Positions 1-10,061 of a DNA stretch of 64,000 bases are shown here, in pieces. A program made the position numbers and the translations under genes. The stretch's first letter is position 1, and every line of letters starts with the position of its first letter. Location: contig NZ_RPOK01000005.1 of the NCBI RefSeq assembly GCF_003820355.1, forward strand, positions 186,001-250,000, written 5' to 3'. Under the pieces are notes generated by a model. It ran no database searches and was not told the DNA's origin. It saw only the letters and a list, made by a program, of their open reading frames with translations. The stretch is from Paralteromonas sediminis. GTDB lineage: Bacteria; Pseudomonadota; Gammaproteobacteria; Enterobacterales; Alteromonadaceae.

Positions 1-1468
1 AATAAGCCTGCCTACCTTGCCCTTTGCAGGCTTGACGCACACGTTCGACAATTTCTGATCGCCTTGAATCAGGCAACACAACGGTTTTTACTGGTGTCCG
101 GCCTGGAGGTAGCTCATCGATTATCGACGTTTCAAGGTCAGCATACGCCGTCATGGCCAGGGTACGAGGTATCGGTGTTGCGGTCATAATAAGTTGGTGA
201 GGGAAACGTCCTTGCTGCTCGCCTTTTTCCCTTAAAGCGAGTCGTTGATGCACCCCAAATCGATGTTGTTCATCCACGATAACTAGTGCTAGATTTTGAT
301 AGCTGACCTGTTCCTGAAAAATAGCATGGGTGCCCACCAGCATGGTTATTTCACCCGCCTGTAATTTTTCTAAAACCTGCTTTCGCGCGCTACCTTTGAG
401 TTTGCCAGCCAACCAACCCACCTCAATACCGAGTGGTTCAAACCAAGCCCGAAAGTTATTAGCATGCTGCTCGGCCAACAGTTCTGTAGGTGCCATCAGA
501 GCTACTTGATACCCAGCTTCAATGGTAGAAAGCGCGGCTATAGCCGCTACCAGTGTTTTGCCTGAGCCCACGTCGCCCTGTACCAACCTCATCATAGGAA
601 ACGGTTTGGTTAAATCCTGACGGATTTCTTCATTAACCCGTTGTTGAGCGCCAGTAGGTGAAAACGGTAACCCGCGAAGAAAGTCTGCCGTCAACTTACC
701 CGTACCGGTCAACGGAAAGCCTGCTTGTTGTTGACTCATTTGTCGTACCTTGAGCATGCTTAAATGTTGTGCTGCCAATTCCTCAATGATCAGCCGTTGT
801 TGTGCGGGGTGCTGCCCCTGCTCTAACTGTATCACGTCGCTGTCAGGCGGTGGACGATGCACGGTTTTTATTGCCTCATGAAGCGCCATTTGTCCCTGAT
901 AAATGCCATCAGGTAGCAAATCAGTCAGGGTTGAGTTAGCAAGACGAGTAAGCGCCTCTTCAGTTAATGCACGCAACGTGCCTTGCCTAATGCCTTCTGT
1001 TGTTGGATACACAGGCGTTAACGTGTCTTCGACTGGGCTGTTGGAATCCTCTAACAAAGTAAACTCAGGGTGCATCATTTCTAATCCGACTTTACCCAGC
1101 TTTATTTCACCAAAGCATCGTAAGGTATTACCTGGCGTCATAGCTTCCCGCTGTAACTTGCCAAAATGAAAGAAGCGCACTGTGATCTGGTCCGCCGCGT
1201 CTTGGAGTTTCACTACCAACATACGCTTTTTACCGTATTGTATGTTTGCGTTAACCACTTCGCCTTGAATGGTGACATGCATGCCCGCCCGACAATCCCG
1301 CAACGGGTAAACCCGTGTGCGATCTTCATAACGCAATGGCAGGTGAAACAATAGGTCCTGAATAGTAAACAAGTTCAACTTGGCCAAGCGCTCAGCGACC
1401 TTACTGCCAACACCTTTTAGTTGTGTGATAGAAGCGGTTTTAAGAACCGTTAATCCGGCTTGTTGCAA
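1..1468 (-). CDS. recG: ATP-dependent DNA helicase RecG, C-terminus cut by window edge
   Basis: RecG is a monomeric superfamily 2 helicase that remodels stalled replication forks and branch-migrates Holliday junctions. About 489 codons are visible of the roughly 690 usual. The N-terminal wedge/OB region begins with an LKGVGSK helix-hairpin and an LLFHLPLRYEDRT motif. Walker A (GDVGSGKT) is near residue 300 and the DEQHRFG box near residue 400. The C-terminal helicase lobe is missing because the gene runs past base 1. An ATG near 1497 is out of frame, and the frame closes with a TAA just upstream, so the best start is a TTG at 1468. That leaves 13 residues before LKGVG, similar to other RecG proteins. 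The context gmk-rpoZ-spoT-trmH-recG is the classical gammaproteobacterial one. Confidence 0.95.
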   Translation of the reverse strand, partial: MQQAGLTVLKTASITQLKGVGSKVAERLAKLNLFTIQDLLFHLPLRYEDRTRVYPLRDCRAGMHVTIQGEVVNANIQYGKKRMLVVKLQDAADQITVRFFHFGKLQREAMTPGNTLRCFGEIKLGKVGLEMMHPEFTLLEDSNSPVEDTLTPVYPTTEGIRQGTLRALTEEALTRLANSTLTDLLPDGIYQGQMALHEAIKTVHRPPPDSDVIQLEQGQHPAQQRLIIEELAAQHLSMLKVRQMSQQQAGFPLTGTGKLTADFLRGLPFSPTGAQQRVNEEIRQDLTKPFPMMRLVQGDVGSGKTLVAAIAALSTIEAGYQVALMAPTELLAEQHANNFRAWFEPLGIEVGWLAGKLKGSARKQVLEKLQAGEITMLVGTHAIFQEQVSYQNLALVIVDEQHRFGVHQRLALREKGEQQGRFPHQLIMTATPIPRTLAMTAYADLETSIIDELPPGRTPVKTVVLPDSRRSEIVERVRQACKGQGRQAY

Positions 1469-1534
1469 TGCGTTGTAACTGTGAAAAAAGACATGATGCG
1501 CAAGTTATATCAAACCTGCGCACAATTGCGAGTG

Positions 1535-2164
1535 TTACTTGAGGGCAGTTGCCGCGGCGAGAATCAGTTGCTCAGACGGTCGGGCTTTAAAATCGGGATT
1601 AACGTAGCTAAAGCGCACAACACCCATAGTATCAATGATAAATATGGAGGGTGCGGGTAAGACAGACGCACCGCTCTCGTCTTTAGTCAGACTGATACCA
1701 AAACCGGTGTATTTCTGAACCGTCTCGTCATCTACTTTAAATCCGACGCCAAAACCTTTAATAGCAGACAAAGCGCTATCTGAAATTAATGTTACGGCAA
1801 ACTCAGTCTGGAGTTTCTGCTCTTGCAGTTTCGCCGGTGACTCTGGCGATACCGCGAGGACCTGATAGCCTAACTCAACCAATTGAGACTCTATATTCTT
1901 TAACCCTGCAAGTTGACGGCTGCAGTATGGACACCAGCCACCCCGATAAAACAACACAATTGACGGTTTTTGCATAGCCAACCCGCGCAAACTCACTGGG
2001 CTACCGTCAGCCAAAGCTACGGTAACGTTTGGTATAGACTGCCCATCGAGCAGAGGCGTAACAGCATCAGCAGATTGGGCGAGCTGGGTTCGATCCAGCG
2101 CCCATGAGGTTGCAGTAAACAAACTCAAAGAAAGTAAAAAGTAAGATAGATAGCGAGTTTTCAT
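1535..2164 (-). CDS. Secreted peroxiredoxin-like (AhpC/TSA family) protein
   Basis: This 209-residue protein has a hydrophobic signal peptide (about residues 1-22, ending near SWA) followed by an AhpC/TSA thioredoxin fold. The active site reads RGGWCPYC, with cysteines near residues 78 and 81. A CPYC motif at this place is typical of the peroxiredoxin-like family that reduces peroxides or acts as a thiol reductase, here in the periplasm. The start is set at 2164 because GGAG sits about 7 bases upstream; an in-frame ATG at 2176 lacks such a site. It lies between recG and trmH on the same strand, with 60-70-base gaps, so it may belong to the same transcript. The physiological substrate is not evident. 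Confidence 0.85.
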   Translation of the reverse strand: MKTRYLSYFLLSLSLFTATSWALDRTQLAQSADAVTPLLDGQSIPNVTVALADGSPVSLRGLAMQKPSIVLFYRGGWCPYCSRQLAGLKNIESQLVELGYQVLAVSPESPAKLQEQKLQTEFAVTLISDSALSAIKGFGVGFKVDDETVQKYTGFGISLTKDESGASVLPAPSIFIIDTMGVVRFSYVNPDFKARPSEQLILAAATALK

Positions 2165-2225
2165 TAAAGGCTCCATTTGCGAATTGTCGGATAAGACCTG
2201 GAAAATGGAGACTTTATTTCATGTT

Positions 2226-2906
2226 TTATGCTTTTCTGACTGCTTCCCACCACGCATCGTCTGCATCAATCTGCCCTTCTTCATCAATACGTGGGTAATA
2301 GAGATGTTTTTGTCGGCATAAATGCGCCAGGCGAGGATACCCACCCTCAAACAGGATTCGCTGTCTTTCCTGCTCTTCCAATACAGGGGTGTCGTACATG
2401 CCCGCCAACTGCCTTTGCCTTTGCGCTTCATATAATACCAGTGCGGCCGCCACTGATACGTTCAGCGACTGCACCATGCCAACCATGGGAATGACGATGT
2501 CCTGATCGGCACAGGCTATGGCTTCTTCCGTAGCGCCATATTTTTCCTGACCAAGTAAAATCGCCGTAGGCTTGGTGTAATCAATGTCTCTAAAATCAAC
2601 CGCGTTGTCAGATAGATGTGTAACCAGTACTTGCATATTTTGCTGCTTAAAGCTGCTAACTGCCGCTTCAATCGTGTCGTGCTGGGCGCAATTTACCCAT
2701 TGGTCACTGCCCATGGCTGTGCCGCCGCGCAGGCGGTATTTGTCTTCCCAAACAGCGTGGATGTAATGCACACCCACCGCATCACAAGTACGCACTACTG
2801 CAGACATATTGTGGGGTTTATGGACGTTTTCAAGGCACACCGTCAGGTCAACCTGACGTTTGTCCAGCATCGAAACAATGCGCTTGTTGCGCTCAGGAGA
2901 CATCAT
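2226..2906 (-). CDS. trmH: tRNA (guanosine(18)-2'-O)-methyltransferase TrmH
   Basis: TrmH (SpoU) methylates the 2'-hydroxyl of G18 in the D-loop of tRNAs using S-adenosylmethionine. The 226-residue length is normal. SPOUT-family motifs are visible: an N-terminal NVHKPHNMSAVVRTCDA block (motif 1), ILLGQEKYGAT (motif 2) and the knot sequence VQSLNVSVAAALVLYEAQRQR (motif 3). The ATG follows the ridA stop codon without a gap, so the two are probably translationally coupled. A second ATG immediately follows the first, and either could be used. Position and strand match the spoT-trmH-recG order known in E. coli. Confidence 0.96.
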   Translation of the reverse strand: MMSPERNKRIVSMLDKRQVDLTVCLENVHKPHNMSAVVRTCDAVGVHYIHAVWEDKYRLRGGTAMGSDQWVNCAQHDTIEAAVSSFKQQNMQVLVTHLSDNAVDFRDIDYTKPTAILLGQEKYGATEEAIACADQDIVIPMVGMVQSLNVSVAAALVLYEAQRQRQLAGMYDTPVLEEQERQRILFEGGYPRLAHLCRQKHLYYPRIDEEGQIDADDAWWEAVRKA

Positions 2907-3293
2907 TTACTCAGGTAGCTCCATCACACCGTCTATTTCAACCTGTGAGCCTTTTGGCAGTTCACTTACACCAATCGCTGCACGTGCCGGATAGGGCTGA
3001 GTAAAGTAGGTTGCCATAATCTCGTTCACAGTGGCAAAGTGCGACAAATCTAATAAGTAGATATTCACTTTAACCAGGTCATTCATAGAGCCACCCGCGG
3101 CCTCACAGACTGCCTTTAAATTTTCAAATACCTGGTGAGTTTGCTTAGCGAAGTCCTCACTAACTAACGACATGGTGTCGGCAACAAGTGGAATTTGACC
3201 TGAAAGATAAACAGTTGTGCCAGCTTTAACTGCCTGGCTGTAAGTACCAATCGCTGCAGGAGCACGATCAGTGTGAATAATCGATTTTGCCAT
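2907..3293 (-). CDS. ridA: RidA family reactive imine/enamine deaminase
   Basis: RidA hydrolyses reactive 2-aminoacrylate and related imine intermediates released by PLP enzymes, protecting the cell from enzyme damage. The 128-residue protein has the standard chorismate-mutase-like trimer fold. It starts with [17 protein letters not shown], contains YLSGQIPL, and has the conserved arginine in [14 protein letters not shown] plus a C-terminal [10 protein letters not shown], as in canonical RidA. A GGAG-type ribosome site precedes the ATG. It is inserted between spoT and trmH, abutting trmH exactly. E. coli lacks ridA at this place, but the arrangement is seen in other gammaproteobacteria. Confidence 0.94.
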   Translation of the reverse strand: MAKSIIHTDRAPAAIGTYSQAVKAGTTVYLSGQIPLVADTMSLVSEDFAKQTHQVFENLKAVCEAAGGSMNDLVKVNIYLLDLSHFATVNEIMATYFTQPYPARAAIGVSELPKGSQVEIDGVMELPE

Positions 3294-3322
3294 GAATGAT
3301 CTCCAATTGAACTTGGCTTGAA

Positions 3323-5434
3323 TTAGTGTTGTCGCGATTTGCTGTGGCGGGATACCCGTTGCACTTCTGGCATGGTGCGAATCTTCCGCATGATATTGGC
3401 CAGATGAACGCGATTGTGCGTGGTGAGCTCTATGTCGATAAAATAGATATTGCTTTCTTTTTCTTCTGTTTGCAGACTCACTATGTTTGAGTCTGTACCC
3501 GCAATGGTATTAGTAAGAGTGGCCAGTGTGCCTTGATGATTAATAAGCTCAATGCGTACAGAAGCTTTAAATTCACCTTGCGGTGATGCATCCCACTGCA
3601 TTGGCAACACCCTGTGCGGCTCTTCTTTAGCCAGCTTGCGAATATTACTGCAACCAATTTGGTGTATGGCCATGCCACGACCAGGACTGAGAACGGACAC
3701 AATTTCATCATCTGGAATCGGATGACAACAGCGCGAGTACGTGACCAATAAGCCTTCGGTCCCTCGAATTGCAACATTGCCTTTGCGCTCAGTAAGCTCT
3801 GTGGCCTCTCCGAGTAATCTTCGGGCAATAATCGCACTGAGCTCGTTACCCAAACCAATATCGGTCAGAAGGTCTTCGAAACTTTCGTGTTTGGTTTCTT
3901 TAACCACTCGCAACTTTTCAGATTCAGGGATTTCATCAAGCTTTGCTGTACCCAGTGCATGCCGCAGTAACCGATTGCCAAGGTTTATGGCTTCTTCTGA
4001 CTGCTGTTTTTTCAGGTATTGGCGAATATTTGTTCGTGCACGCGCTGTGACCACAAAGTTTAGCCAGTTCGCATTGGGCTTAGCTCTGGGCGAAGTAATG
4101 ATTTCTACAGTCTGGCCGTTATCCAGTGGCTGACTTAAACTAAAGTTTCTACGCTCCACCCTTACTCCGACACAGGTGTTGCCAACGTCACTGTGTACAG
4201 CATAGGCAAAGTCGACAGCCGTCGCGCCCATGGGAAGCTCGATAATACGGCCATCGGGCGTGAAAACATATATTTCATCAGGGAATAAATCGGTTTTCAC
4301 ACTTTCGATAAATTCAAAAGACGAGCTGGCGCTTTGTTGTAACTCCAGCAGAGACTGCATCCACTTTCTGGCTCTAAGCTGAGCGGTAGTATCTGTCTCG
4401 GTTTGCTCTTTGTATAGCCAATGCGCAGCAACCCCCTTGTCTGCCATTTGATCCATAGCAGCGGTGCGTATTTGCACCTCTACAGGTATACCATGAGGAC
4501 CAATTAATGAGGTATGCAATGATTGGTAGCCGTTAGTTCTGGGAATGGCAATATAGTCTTTAAACCGGTTCTCAATGGGTTTGTATAGGCCGTGCATGGC
4601 ACCCAATGAGCGATAGCAGCTGTCGATAGATTCAACAATAATTCGAAACGCGTAGATATCCATTACCTGGTCAAATGACAACTCTTTATTGCGCATCTTG
4701 CGGTAAATGGAATACAGATGTTTTTCCCGACCGGTTACGTCTGCTTCTATACCCACCTCTTCAAGACGGCTAACCAGTTCGCCCATGATGTTATCAATAA
4801 TTTCTTTGCGGTTACCCCGTGCTTGTTTGACAGCAGACTTTAGCGCGCGGTATCGCATAGGGTACATGGCCTGAAAACCCAAGTCTTCAAGTTCATTTTT
4901 AATGTCATGTATACCCAACCTATGCGCTAAGGGTGCATAGATTTCCAATGTTTCTAGGGCGATACGTCTGCGTTTATCAGGTCTCAAAGCCCCTAATGTG
5001 CGCATGTTGTGCGTGCGATCGGCCAGTTTTATCAGGATAACGCGAATATCCTGAACCATGGCCATCATCATTTTTCTGAAGTTTTCTGCCTGCGCTTCTT
5101 GTTTGGAAGAAAACGCAATTTTGTCCAGTTTACTGACACCCTCCACTAACTCAGCAACAGTGTCACCAAAGGCCTCGGCCAAATCATTCTGCTCATAGTG
5201 AGTATCTTCAATGACATCGTGCAGCAAGGCGGCCATGAGCGTTTCATAGTCCATATGCATGTCGGCCAAAATACTTGCCACCGCCACAGGATGAGTAATG
5301 TAAGGGTCGCCAGAGGAACGCATTTGTCCGTCGTGGGCATCTTTTGCCAAAACATAAGCTTCCTGCACCAATGCAACCTTAGCGTCAGGTAGATAGGCAG
5401 AGATTTTTTGTTTTAGTCCTTCAAAGAGATACAC
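3323..5434 (-). CDS. spoT: Bifunctional (p)ppGpp synthetase/hydrolase SpoT
   Basis: SpoT makes and degrades the alarmone (p)ppGpp in response to carbon, fatty-acid and iron starvation. All domains of the 703-residue family are present in order: HD hydrolase with LLHDVIEDT (about residues 70-78) and DRTHNMRTL, the RelA_SpoT synthetase core ([18 protein letters not shown] near residue 300), TGS (about 385-445), a helical/CC region with [11 protein letters not shown], and a C-terminal ACT domain (about 625-700). Both catalytic halves look intact by eye, unlike RelA, whose HD is degenerate. It is downstream of gmk and rpoZ and upstream of ridA, all on the same strand. Confidence 0.97.
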   Translation of the reverse strand: MYLFEGLKQKISAYLPDAKVALVQEAYVLAKDAHDGQMRSSGDPYITHPVAVASILADMHMDYETLMAALLHDVIEDTHYEQNDLAEAFGDTVAELVEGVSKLDKIAFSSKQEAQAENFRKMMMAMVQDIRVILIKLADRTHNMRTLGALRPDKRRRIALETLEIYAPLAHRLGIHDIKNELEDLGFQAMYPMRYRALKSAVKQARGNRKEIIDNIMGELVSRLEEVGIEADVTGREKHLYSIYRKMRNKELSFDQVMDIYAFRIIVESIDSCYRSLGAMHGLYKPIENRFKDYIAIPRTNGYQSLHTSLIGPHGIPVEVQIRTAAMDQMADKGVAAHWLYKEQTETDTTAQLRARKWMQSLLELQQSASSSFEFIESVKTDLFPDEIYVFTPDGRIIELPMGATAVDFAYAVHSDVGNTCVGVRVERRNFSLSQPLDNGQTVEIITSPRAKPNANWLNFVVTARARTNIRQYLKKQQSEEAINLGNRLLRHALGTAKLDEIPESEKLRVVKETKHESFEDLLTDIGLGNELSAIIARRLLGEATELTERKGNVAIRGTEGLLVTYSRCCHPIPDDEIVSVLSPGRGMAIHQIGCSNIRKLAKEEPHRVLPMQWDASPQGEFKASVRIELINHQGTLATLTNTIAGTDSNIVSLQTEEKESNIYFIDIELTTHNRVHLANIMRKIRTMPEVQRVSRHSKSRQH

Positions 5435-5543
5435 AGTGTCTTAACGTTATGGTTTATATAACAATAGAATACGAGGATATGAGAGACAAAGCCAACGGAT
5501 AATGCATGCGGCATTGAATAATGCCGCAATAGAGGGTGTAGCG

Positions 5544-5813
5544 TTATTCTGACAATATATTTGCCACAGACACAAAGCTTGCCTGCTCTTGCTGCTGTTG
5601 ATCGCGAATTTCTTCTTGTTCAATAGAATCAGCCGTTACCAAACCCTGCTCAATTTCACGAAGTGCAGTCACAGTTGGCTTATCGTTGCCCATATCCACT
5701 TTAGGGTCTTTTCCTTCGGTCGCCAATTGACGAGCGCGACGGGCTGCCACTAGGACTAGATCGAAACGGTTACCTACTTTATCAACGGCATCTTCAACGG
5801 TTACACGTGCCAT
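5544..5813 (-). CDS. rpoZ: RNA polymerase omega subunit
   Basis: The omega subunit binds the beta' C-terminal region, helps RNA polymerase assembly and forms one ppGpp binding site. The 89-residue protein begins [30 protein letters not shown], which is the strongly conserved omega core, followed by a [15 protein letters not shown] segment and an acidic/glutamine-rich tail. A GGAGAA ribosome site lies 3 bases ahead of the ATG. It sits between gmk and spoT as usual. Confidence 0.97.
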   Translation of the reverse strand: MARVTVEDAVDKVGNRFDLVLVAARRARQLATEGKDPKVDMGNDKPTVTALREIEQGLVTADSIEQEEIRDQQQQEQASFVSVANILSE

Positions 5814-5887
5814 ATTTTCTCCGGCTTTGAACTACTAACAACAAAATAGCGGCGTAGTATAAGGGATCTTGACCACGCTCACCAGCA

Positions 5888-6532
5888 TTATGACGATTTT
5901 TTATCCAACAAATCTGCGATAAGGCCAGCATGCCTGTGCTGTTGATTGCGCTGCTCACATCGCGCAGCATTTACGATGGCATATAACTGTTCTAACGTGT
6001 CGTCAAAATTATCATTGATCAACACAAAATCCGCTTCATCATAGTGTGACATTTCATCTACTGCTTTTTGCATACGGGTCTCAATCACCTCGTCTGAGTC
6101 TTGCCCACGACCTTTTAGTCGTTCATGCAATACGGCAGTTGAAGGGGGCAATATAAATATGCCCCTGGCTTCGGGCAATTGCTGCTTGACCTGACGGGCT
6201 CCTTGCCAGTCAATATCCAGAAACACATCAATGCCTTTCGATAAGGTATCTTCAATGGTGACCCTTGATGTGCCATAGTAGTTACCAAACACTTCTGCCC
6301 ACTCAAAAAAGGCCTTAGCGTCAATAAGCGACTCGAATTTTTCCCGATCAACAAAATGATAGTGCTGACCATCAACTTCGCCTGGGCGAGGCGCGCGAGT
6401 AGTGTGAGACACTGATACCTGCATGGGGCAACTGTCAGATTGATACTTTTCCAGTAACGCTTTGATAAGGCTAGATTTACCTGCACCAGAGGGCGCTGAC
6501 AATATAAAAAGGTTGCCAAGTAAATGAGACAT
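5888..6532 (-). CDS. gmk: Guanylate kinase
   Basis: Gmk phosphorylates GMP to GDP with ATP, an essential step of purine nucleotide synthesis. The 214-residue sequence has the P-loop [15 protein letters not shown] (about residues 11-25), the GMP-binding [11 protein letters not shown] and DGQHYHFV motifs, and the [11 protein letters not shown] segment. Length and order are typical. No strong Shine-Dalgarno sequence is visible before the ATG. It is the first gene of the minus-strand block and is transcribed away from the esterase gene at 6616. Confidence 0.97.
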   Translation of the reverse strand: MSHLLGNLFILSAPSGAGKSSLIKALLEKYQSDSCPMQVSVSHTTRAPRPGEVDGQHYHFVDREKFESLIDAKAFFEWAEVFGNYYGTSRVTIEDTLSKGIDVFLDIDWQGARQVKQQLPEARGIFILPPSTAVLHERLKGRGQDSDEVIETRMQKAVDEMSHYDEADFVLINDNFDDTLEQLYAIVNAARCEQRNQQHRHAGLIADLLDKKSS

Positions 6533-6615
6533 AGTGAATGATTTCTTTTGTATAGCTGATTATCTCTGACTTCGATGATAGCATAATGCCTTCAATTAGG
6601 AGCATTAATACCGTT

Positions 6616-7305
6616 ATGACAGCGAACCCTCTTGAATTTGTTGAGATAAACCCAGAACAGTCCCCTGTAGCAACCGTTATCTGGCTGCATGGACTAGGCG
6701 ATTCCGGCCATGGCTTTGCCCCTATCGTACCTGAGCTTAAGCTACCTGAATCTCTGCCTATCAGGTTTGTCTTTCCTCATGCACCAGAACGTTCTGTAAC
6801 TATCAATGCAGGCATGCGCATGCGGGCCTGGTATGACATAGTGACAATGGACTTCAATCACCGTGCAGACAGAGCCGGCGTAGAAGAGTCGGCCGGCGCT
6901 GTCTATCAGTTATTATCTGCAGAAATAGCGAAAGGCATCCCACCAGAGAAAATCATTCTTGCAGGCTTTTCACAGGGCGGCGTGATCGCCCTTCACATGG
7001 CAGCCAGAATAAAGGAAAAACTGGCTGGTATCATGGCGCTGTCGACCTATATGTGTGAACCCGACTCCCTGCGTGAAGAAGCGACAGACACTAACAAGTC
7101 AACGCCCATTTTAATGGCCCATGGCCAGCACGATGACGTGGTGCCCGTATTTTTGGGAAATGCCGCTTGCAAGACACTGCAAGAAAATGGCTTTAATGTC
7201 GACTGGCACGTTTACCCTATGCAGCACAACGTGTGCTTTGAGGAGCTTCAGCAAATCAGGCAGTTTATTATTGACGTTTTAACGCCACAAGAGAGTGCGG
7301 AGTAA
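6616..7305 (+). CDS. Alpha/beta hydrolase, carboxylesterase/acyl-protein-thioesterase type
   Basis: This protein of about 229 residues belongs to the phospholipase/carboxylesterase family (PF02230). It has the oxyanion region [14 protein letters not shown], the nucleophile elbow GFSQGG, and the acid/base parts of the triad in HGQHDDVV and YPMQHNV. Members hydrolyse short acyl esters or thioesters in the cytoplasm; the true substrate here is unknown. An ATG 30 bases upstream (6586) is in frame. I prefer 6616 because AGGAG lies at 6598-6602 and the homology starts shortly after. The stop codon overlaps the hemC start (TAATG), so expression is coupled to the haem genes. Confidence 0.9.
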   Translation: MTANPLEFVEINPEQSPVATVIWLHGLGDSGHGFAPIVPELKLPESLPIRFVFPHAPERSVTINAGMRMRAWYDIVTMDFNHRADRAGVEESAGAVYQLLSAEIAKGIPPEKIILAGFSQGGVIALHMAARIKEKLAGIMALSTYMCEPDSLREEATDTNKSTPILMAHGQHDDVVPVFLGNAACKTLQENGFNVDWHVYPMQHNVCFEELQQIRQFIIDVLTPQESAE

Positions 7306-8225
7306 TGACAATAAACGTAATTCGCATCGCAACAAGAAAAAGCGCATTAGCATTGTGGCAAGCAGAATATGTGAAATCGGCAATAGAACAGGCCCATCCG
7401 CACATTGCCGTAGAGCTTATACCTATGAGCACTCAGGGCGACAAAATCCTCGATACTCCTCTTGCTAAAATTGGCGGTAAAGGACTCTTTATCAAGGAAT
7501 TGGAGGTGGCTATGCAAGAAGACCGCGCAGATATCGCCGTGCATTCAATGAAAGACGTGCCCGTGCAATTCCCGGAAGGGTTTGGTTTATACGCCATTTG
7601 CGAACGCGAGAACCCTTTTGACGCGTTTGTATCTTCGCGCTTTGCTTCATTGGATGACCTACCAGAGGGTGCTATTGTTGGCACGTCAAGTTTGCGCCGT
7701 CAGTGCCAAATAAAACACAAGCGCCCCGATTTAGACATCAGGGATTTGCGCGGCAATGTTAACACTCGACTCGCCAAGCTCGACAATGGCGATTACGATG
7801 CGATTATACTGGCGGCAGCCGGTTTAATTCGGTTGGGCATGGCTGAGCGCATTACCCAGCAGCTCGATGACACTTTAAGTTTACCTGCTGTGGGGCAAGG
7901 TGCAGTAGGCATAGAGTGCCGCGACGACGCACACGAATTGCAAGCAGTGCTGGCTACGCTAAACCATGCGCCTACGGCTAAATGCGTGTTAACAGAACGT
8001 GCAATGAATGCGAAGTTAGAGGGCGGTTGTCAGGTTCCTATCGCCAGCTTTGCCCAGCTTGACGGCAACGCGATTACTCTCAGGGGTCGAGTAGGCACGC
8101 CAGATGGGAAAACGTTGCTCAAGGCACACGCCAGCGGCGAGGACCCCATTGCAGTAGGCGATGACGTTGCGACACAGTTACTGTCTCTGGGCGCAGGCGA
8201 TATACTCTCTTCGCTTCATCAATAA
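7305..8225 (+). CDS. hemC: Porphobilinogen deaminase (hydroxymethylbilane synthase)
   Basis: HemC condenses four porphobilinogens into hydroxymethylbilane for haem and sirohaem synthesis. The 306-residue length is normal. The dipyrromethane cofactor cysteine is at residue 242 in [10 protein letters not shown]. Substrate-binding motifs [29 protein letters not shown] and [10 protein letters not shown] are all present. The ATG overlaps the preceding stop by one base. hemD follows after 14 bases, giving the standard hemCDXY order. Confidence 0.97.
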   Translation: MTINVIRIATRKSALALWQAEYVKSAIEQAHPHIAVELIPMSTQGDKILDTPLAKIGGKGLFIKELEVAMQEDRADIAVHSMKDVPVQFPEGFGLYAICERENPFDAFVSSRFASLDDLPEGAIVGTSSLRRQCQIKHKRPDLDIRDLRGNVNTRLAKLDNGDYDAIILAAAGLIRLGMAERITQQLDDTLSLPAVGQGAVGIECRDDAHELQAVLATLNHAPTAKCVLTERAMNAKLEGGCQVPIASFAQLDGNAITLRGRVGTPDGKTLLKAHASGEDPIAVGDDVATQLLSLGAGDILSSLHQ

Positions 8226-8239
8226 TTGGGTGGATAGCT

Positions 8240-8968
8240 ATGTGGGTGATTGTCAGGCCCAAGCCGAAAATGGCTGGCTCTGTGTCCTTTTTTAAGGCTC
8301 ACGGTATTGAGGTAGCTGGCTTCGCCCCCATTGATATCGTCGACGCAACAGGCGCGCTTGCTGAACTAGAAACAACACTATCGAATACCCAAAAGCCGAT
8401 TACACTTATTGTAACCAGCACAGAAGCCGCTGTGCGACTGCAACAAACCAAGTTGGGTGAAACGTCACTGTGTATGTGTATTGGGAGCGCAACAGAAAAA
8501 CTTATGAAAGAGACCGGCTTGACATGCAAAACGCCTGAGATTCAAACATCTGAGGGTTTGCTTTCAATGCCGGAATTGCAACACGTGACAGGACAGCACT
8601 TTGCACTTGTGAAAGGACAAGGCGGGCGCGCTTTAATCAAACAAACGCTACAAAAAAGAGGTGCCATAGTACACGAGTTTGACATCTATCAACGACAGTT
8701 GCTCAATCCCGGTATATGCTCACAACCGATAGACTGGCATCAGGCACAAGGTATTTTTGTCACCAGCCAAGCTTTACTCGATGCCACCATAGATGAAATT
8801 GGCCTCCACACTTTGAAAAACAAGATGTGGGTAGGCGTGAGCCAACGTATTTGTGAGTACGGACGCAGTATGGGAATACAAGATTTTTATTCTAGCGATG
8901 GCGCAACAGACGCGCATCTATTAGGATGGATGCAAAGCAAAGGAGAGGTCGGACATGACAGAACCTGA
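8240..8968 (+). CDS. hemD: Uroporphyrinogen-III synthase
   Basis: HemD closes hydroxymethylbilane with inversion of ring D to give uroporphyrinogen III. The sequence of this family is poorly conserved. The 242-residue length, the VIVRPKPK start, the TSTEAAVRL and FVTSQALLDA segments and the position directly after hemC support the call. The coding end overlaps hemX by 14 bases, which suggests translational coupling. Confidence 0.92.
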   Translation: MWVIVRPKPKMAGSVSFFKAHGIEVAGFAPIDIVDATGALAELETTLSNTQKPITLIVTSTEAAVRLQQTKLGETSLCMCIGSATEKLMKETGLTCKTPEIQTSEGLLSMPELQHVTGQHFALVKGQGGRALIKQTLQKRGAIVHEFDIYQRQLLNPGICSQPIDWHQAQGIFVTSQALLDATIDEIGLHTLKNKMWVGVSQRICEYGRSMGIQDFYSSDGATDAHLLGWMQSKGEVGHDRT

Positions 8969-10061
8969 ATTATTACCCGCCCAATCTGACGCGGCGCCTA
9001 ACAACCCTGTTCACGCTAAGCCACGTTCACGTGCATTACTGTGGACAATACTTGCCGTAAACCTATTAGCGGTGGGCGTAGTTGCCTTTGCAGGTTACTG
9101 GTTCTGGGCATCACACTATCAAGCTTTGGTGCAAAAAGTGGAAACGCAACAAGTTGCTAATGTGACTGTCGAAGCACTCAAAGATAGCCAGGCCATGCTT
9201 AGCGCTGAGCAACAAACCCTGTTGCAGTCACAACAGACAGCAGATAACGCGGTAGCTAATGTACAAAGCACGCTCCAACAACAGGCTCAAAGTATTGCTC
9301 AGTTACAAGCACAAATTGCGGCACTGGACAACGCGAGTACTGCGCAATGGTTAGTGGCTGAGGCGGAGTACCTGACGCGTATGGCAGGTAGAAAGTTATG
9401 GTTGGAAGGTGATCATCGAACGGCCATTTTATTGCTTCAGCAAGCTGATAAGCGCATTGCAGAAACAGCCAATCCGGCATTGTTTCCTGTGCGCAATAGC
9501 ATTGCCGCTGATATTCAGCGATTGGAGCAAATTAACCCGGTTTCAACAACGTCCATTGCCTTGTCGTTATCAGGGCTAATTTCTACAGTAGACAATTTGC
9601 CACTTAATACTCTGCAGTTACCTGAATCGACCTTACCCGACGCCGAAGGTGTATCTGAAGATATCTCTGAGTGGCGACAAAATTTGGCGAAGGTATGGCA
9701 TGCCTTTAAAGAAGGCTGGATTAAGGTGACGCCGCGACATGCACCTGTTGAGCCTATCATGTCGTCTGCACAAATGTTTTTAGCTAAAGAACGGGTTAAG
9801 CTCAGTCTTATGCAGGCTCAATCAGCGGCATTGAAACATCAAGTCACCCTGTATCAGCAATCTTTGCAACAGGCAGTGGCGGCTTTGGTTGAGCATTTTG
9901 ATATGGAGGCTCACCAGGTCACGCAGTTTTTATCAGCTCTGGCTAATCTGCAATCCAATAACGTGGAAAAAGCCTTGCCAGAAGCATTGAACTCGCAACA
10001 GGCATTGGAAAGTGCATTAAAACGCATGGCAAACTCGCGTCAGGGAAGTCAGGCCTTATGA
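8955..10061 (+). CDS. hemX: HemX, membrane-anchored uroporphyrin-III C-methyltransferase-like protein
   Basis: This 368-residue protein has a short cytoplasmic N-terminus, one transmembrane helix (about residues 25-48, rich in LLAVGVVAFAGYWFW) and a long glutamine/alanine-rich coiled coil (about 55-115). A conserved periplasmic HemX domain follows, with EAEYLTRMAGRKLWLEGD. HemX is annotated as methyltransferase-like but has no obvious SAM-binding site, and its role in the haem operon is not settled. It overlaps hemD by 14 bases and hemY by 4. Confidence 0.93.
   Translation: MTEPELLPAQSDAAPNNPVHAKPRSRALLWTILAVNLLAVGVVAFAGYWFWASHYQALVQKVETQQVANVTVEALKDSQAMLSAEQQTLLQSQQTADNAVANVQSTLQQQAQSIAQLQAQIAALDNASTAQWLVAEAEYLTRMAGRKLWLEGDHRTAILLLQQADKRIAETANPALFPVRNSIAADIQRLEQINPVSTTSIALSLSGLISTVDNLPLNTLQLPESTLPDAEGVSEDISEWRQNLAKVWHAFKEGWIKVTPRHAPVEPIMSSAQMFLAKERVKLSLMQAQSAALKHQVTLYQQSLQQAVAALVEHFDMEAHQVTQFLSALANLQSNNVEKALPEALNSQQALESALKRMANSRQGSQAL

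Noticed and set aside
1490-1500. ATG as the start of RecG
   Set aside because: This ATG is in a different frame from the RecG homology, and its own frame ends within about 15 codons. The TTG at 1468 is the first usable start in the RecG frame.
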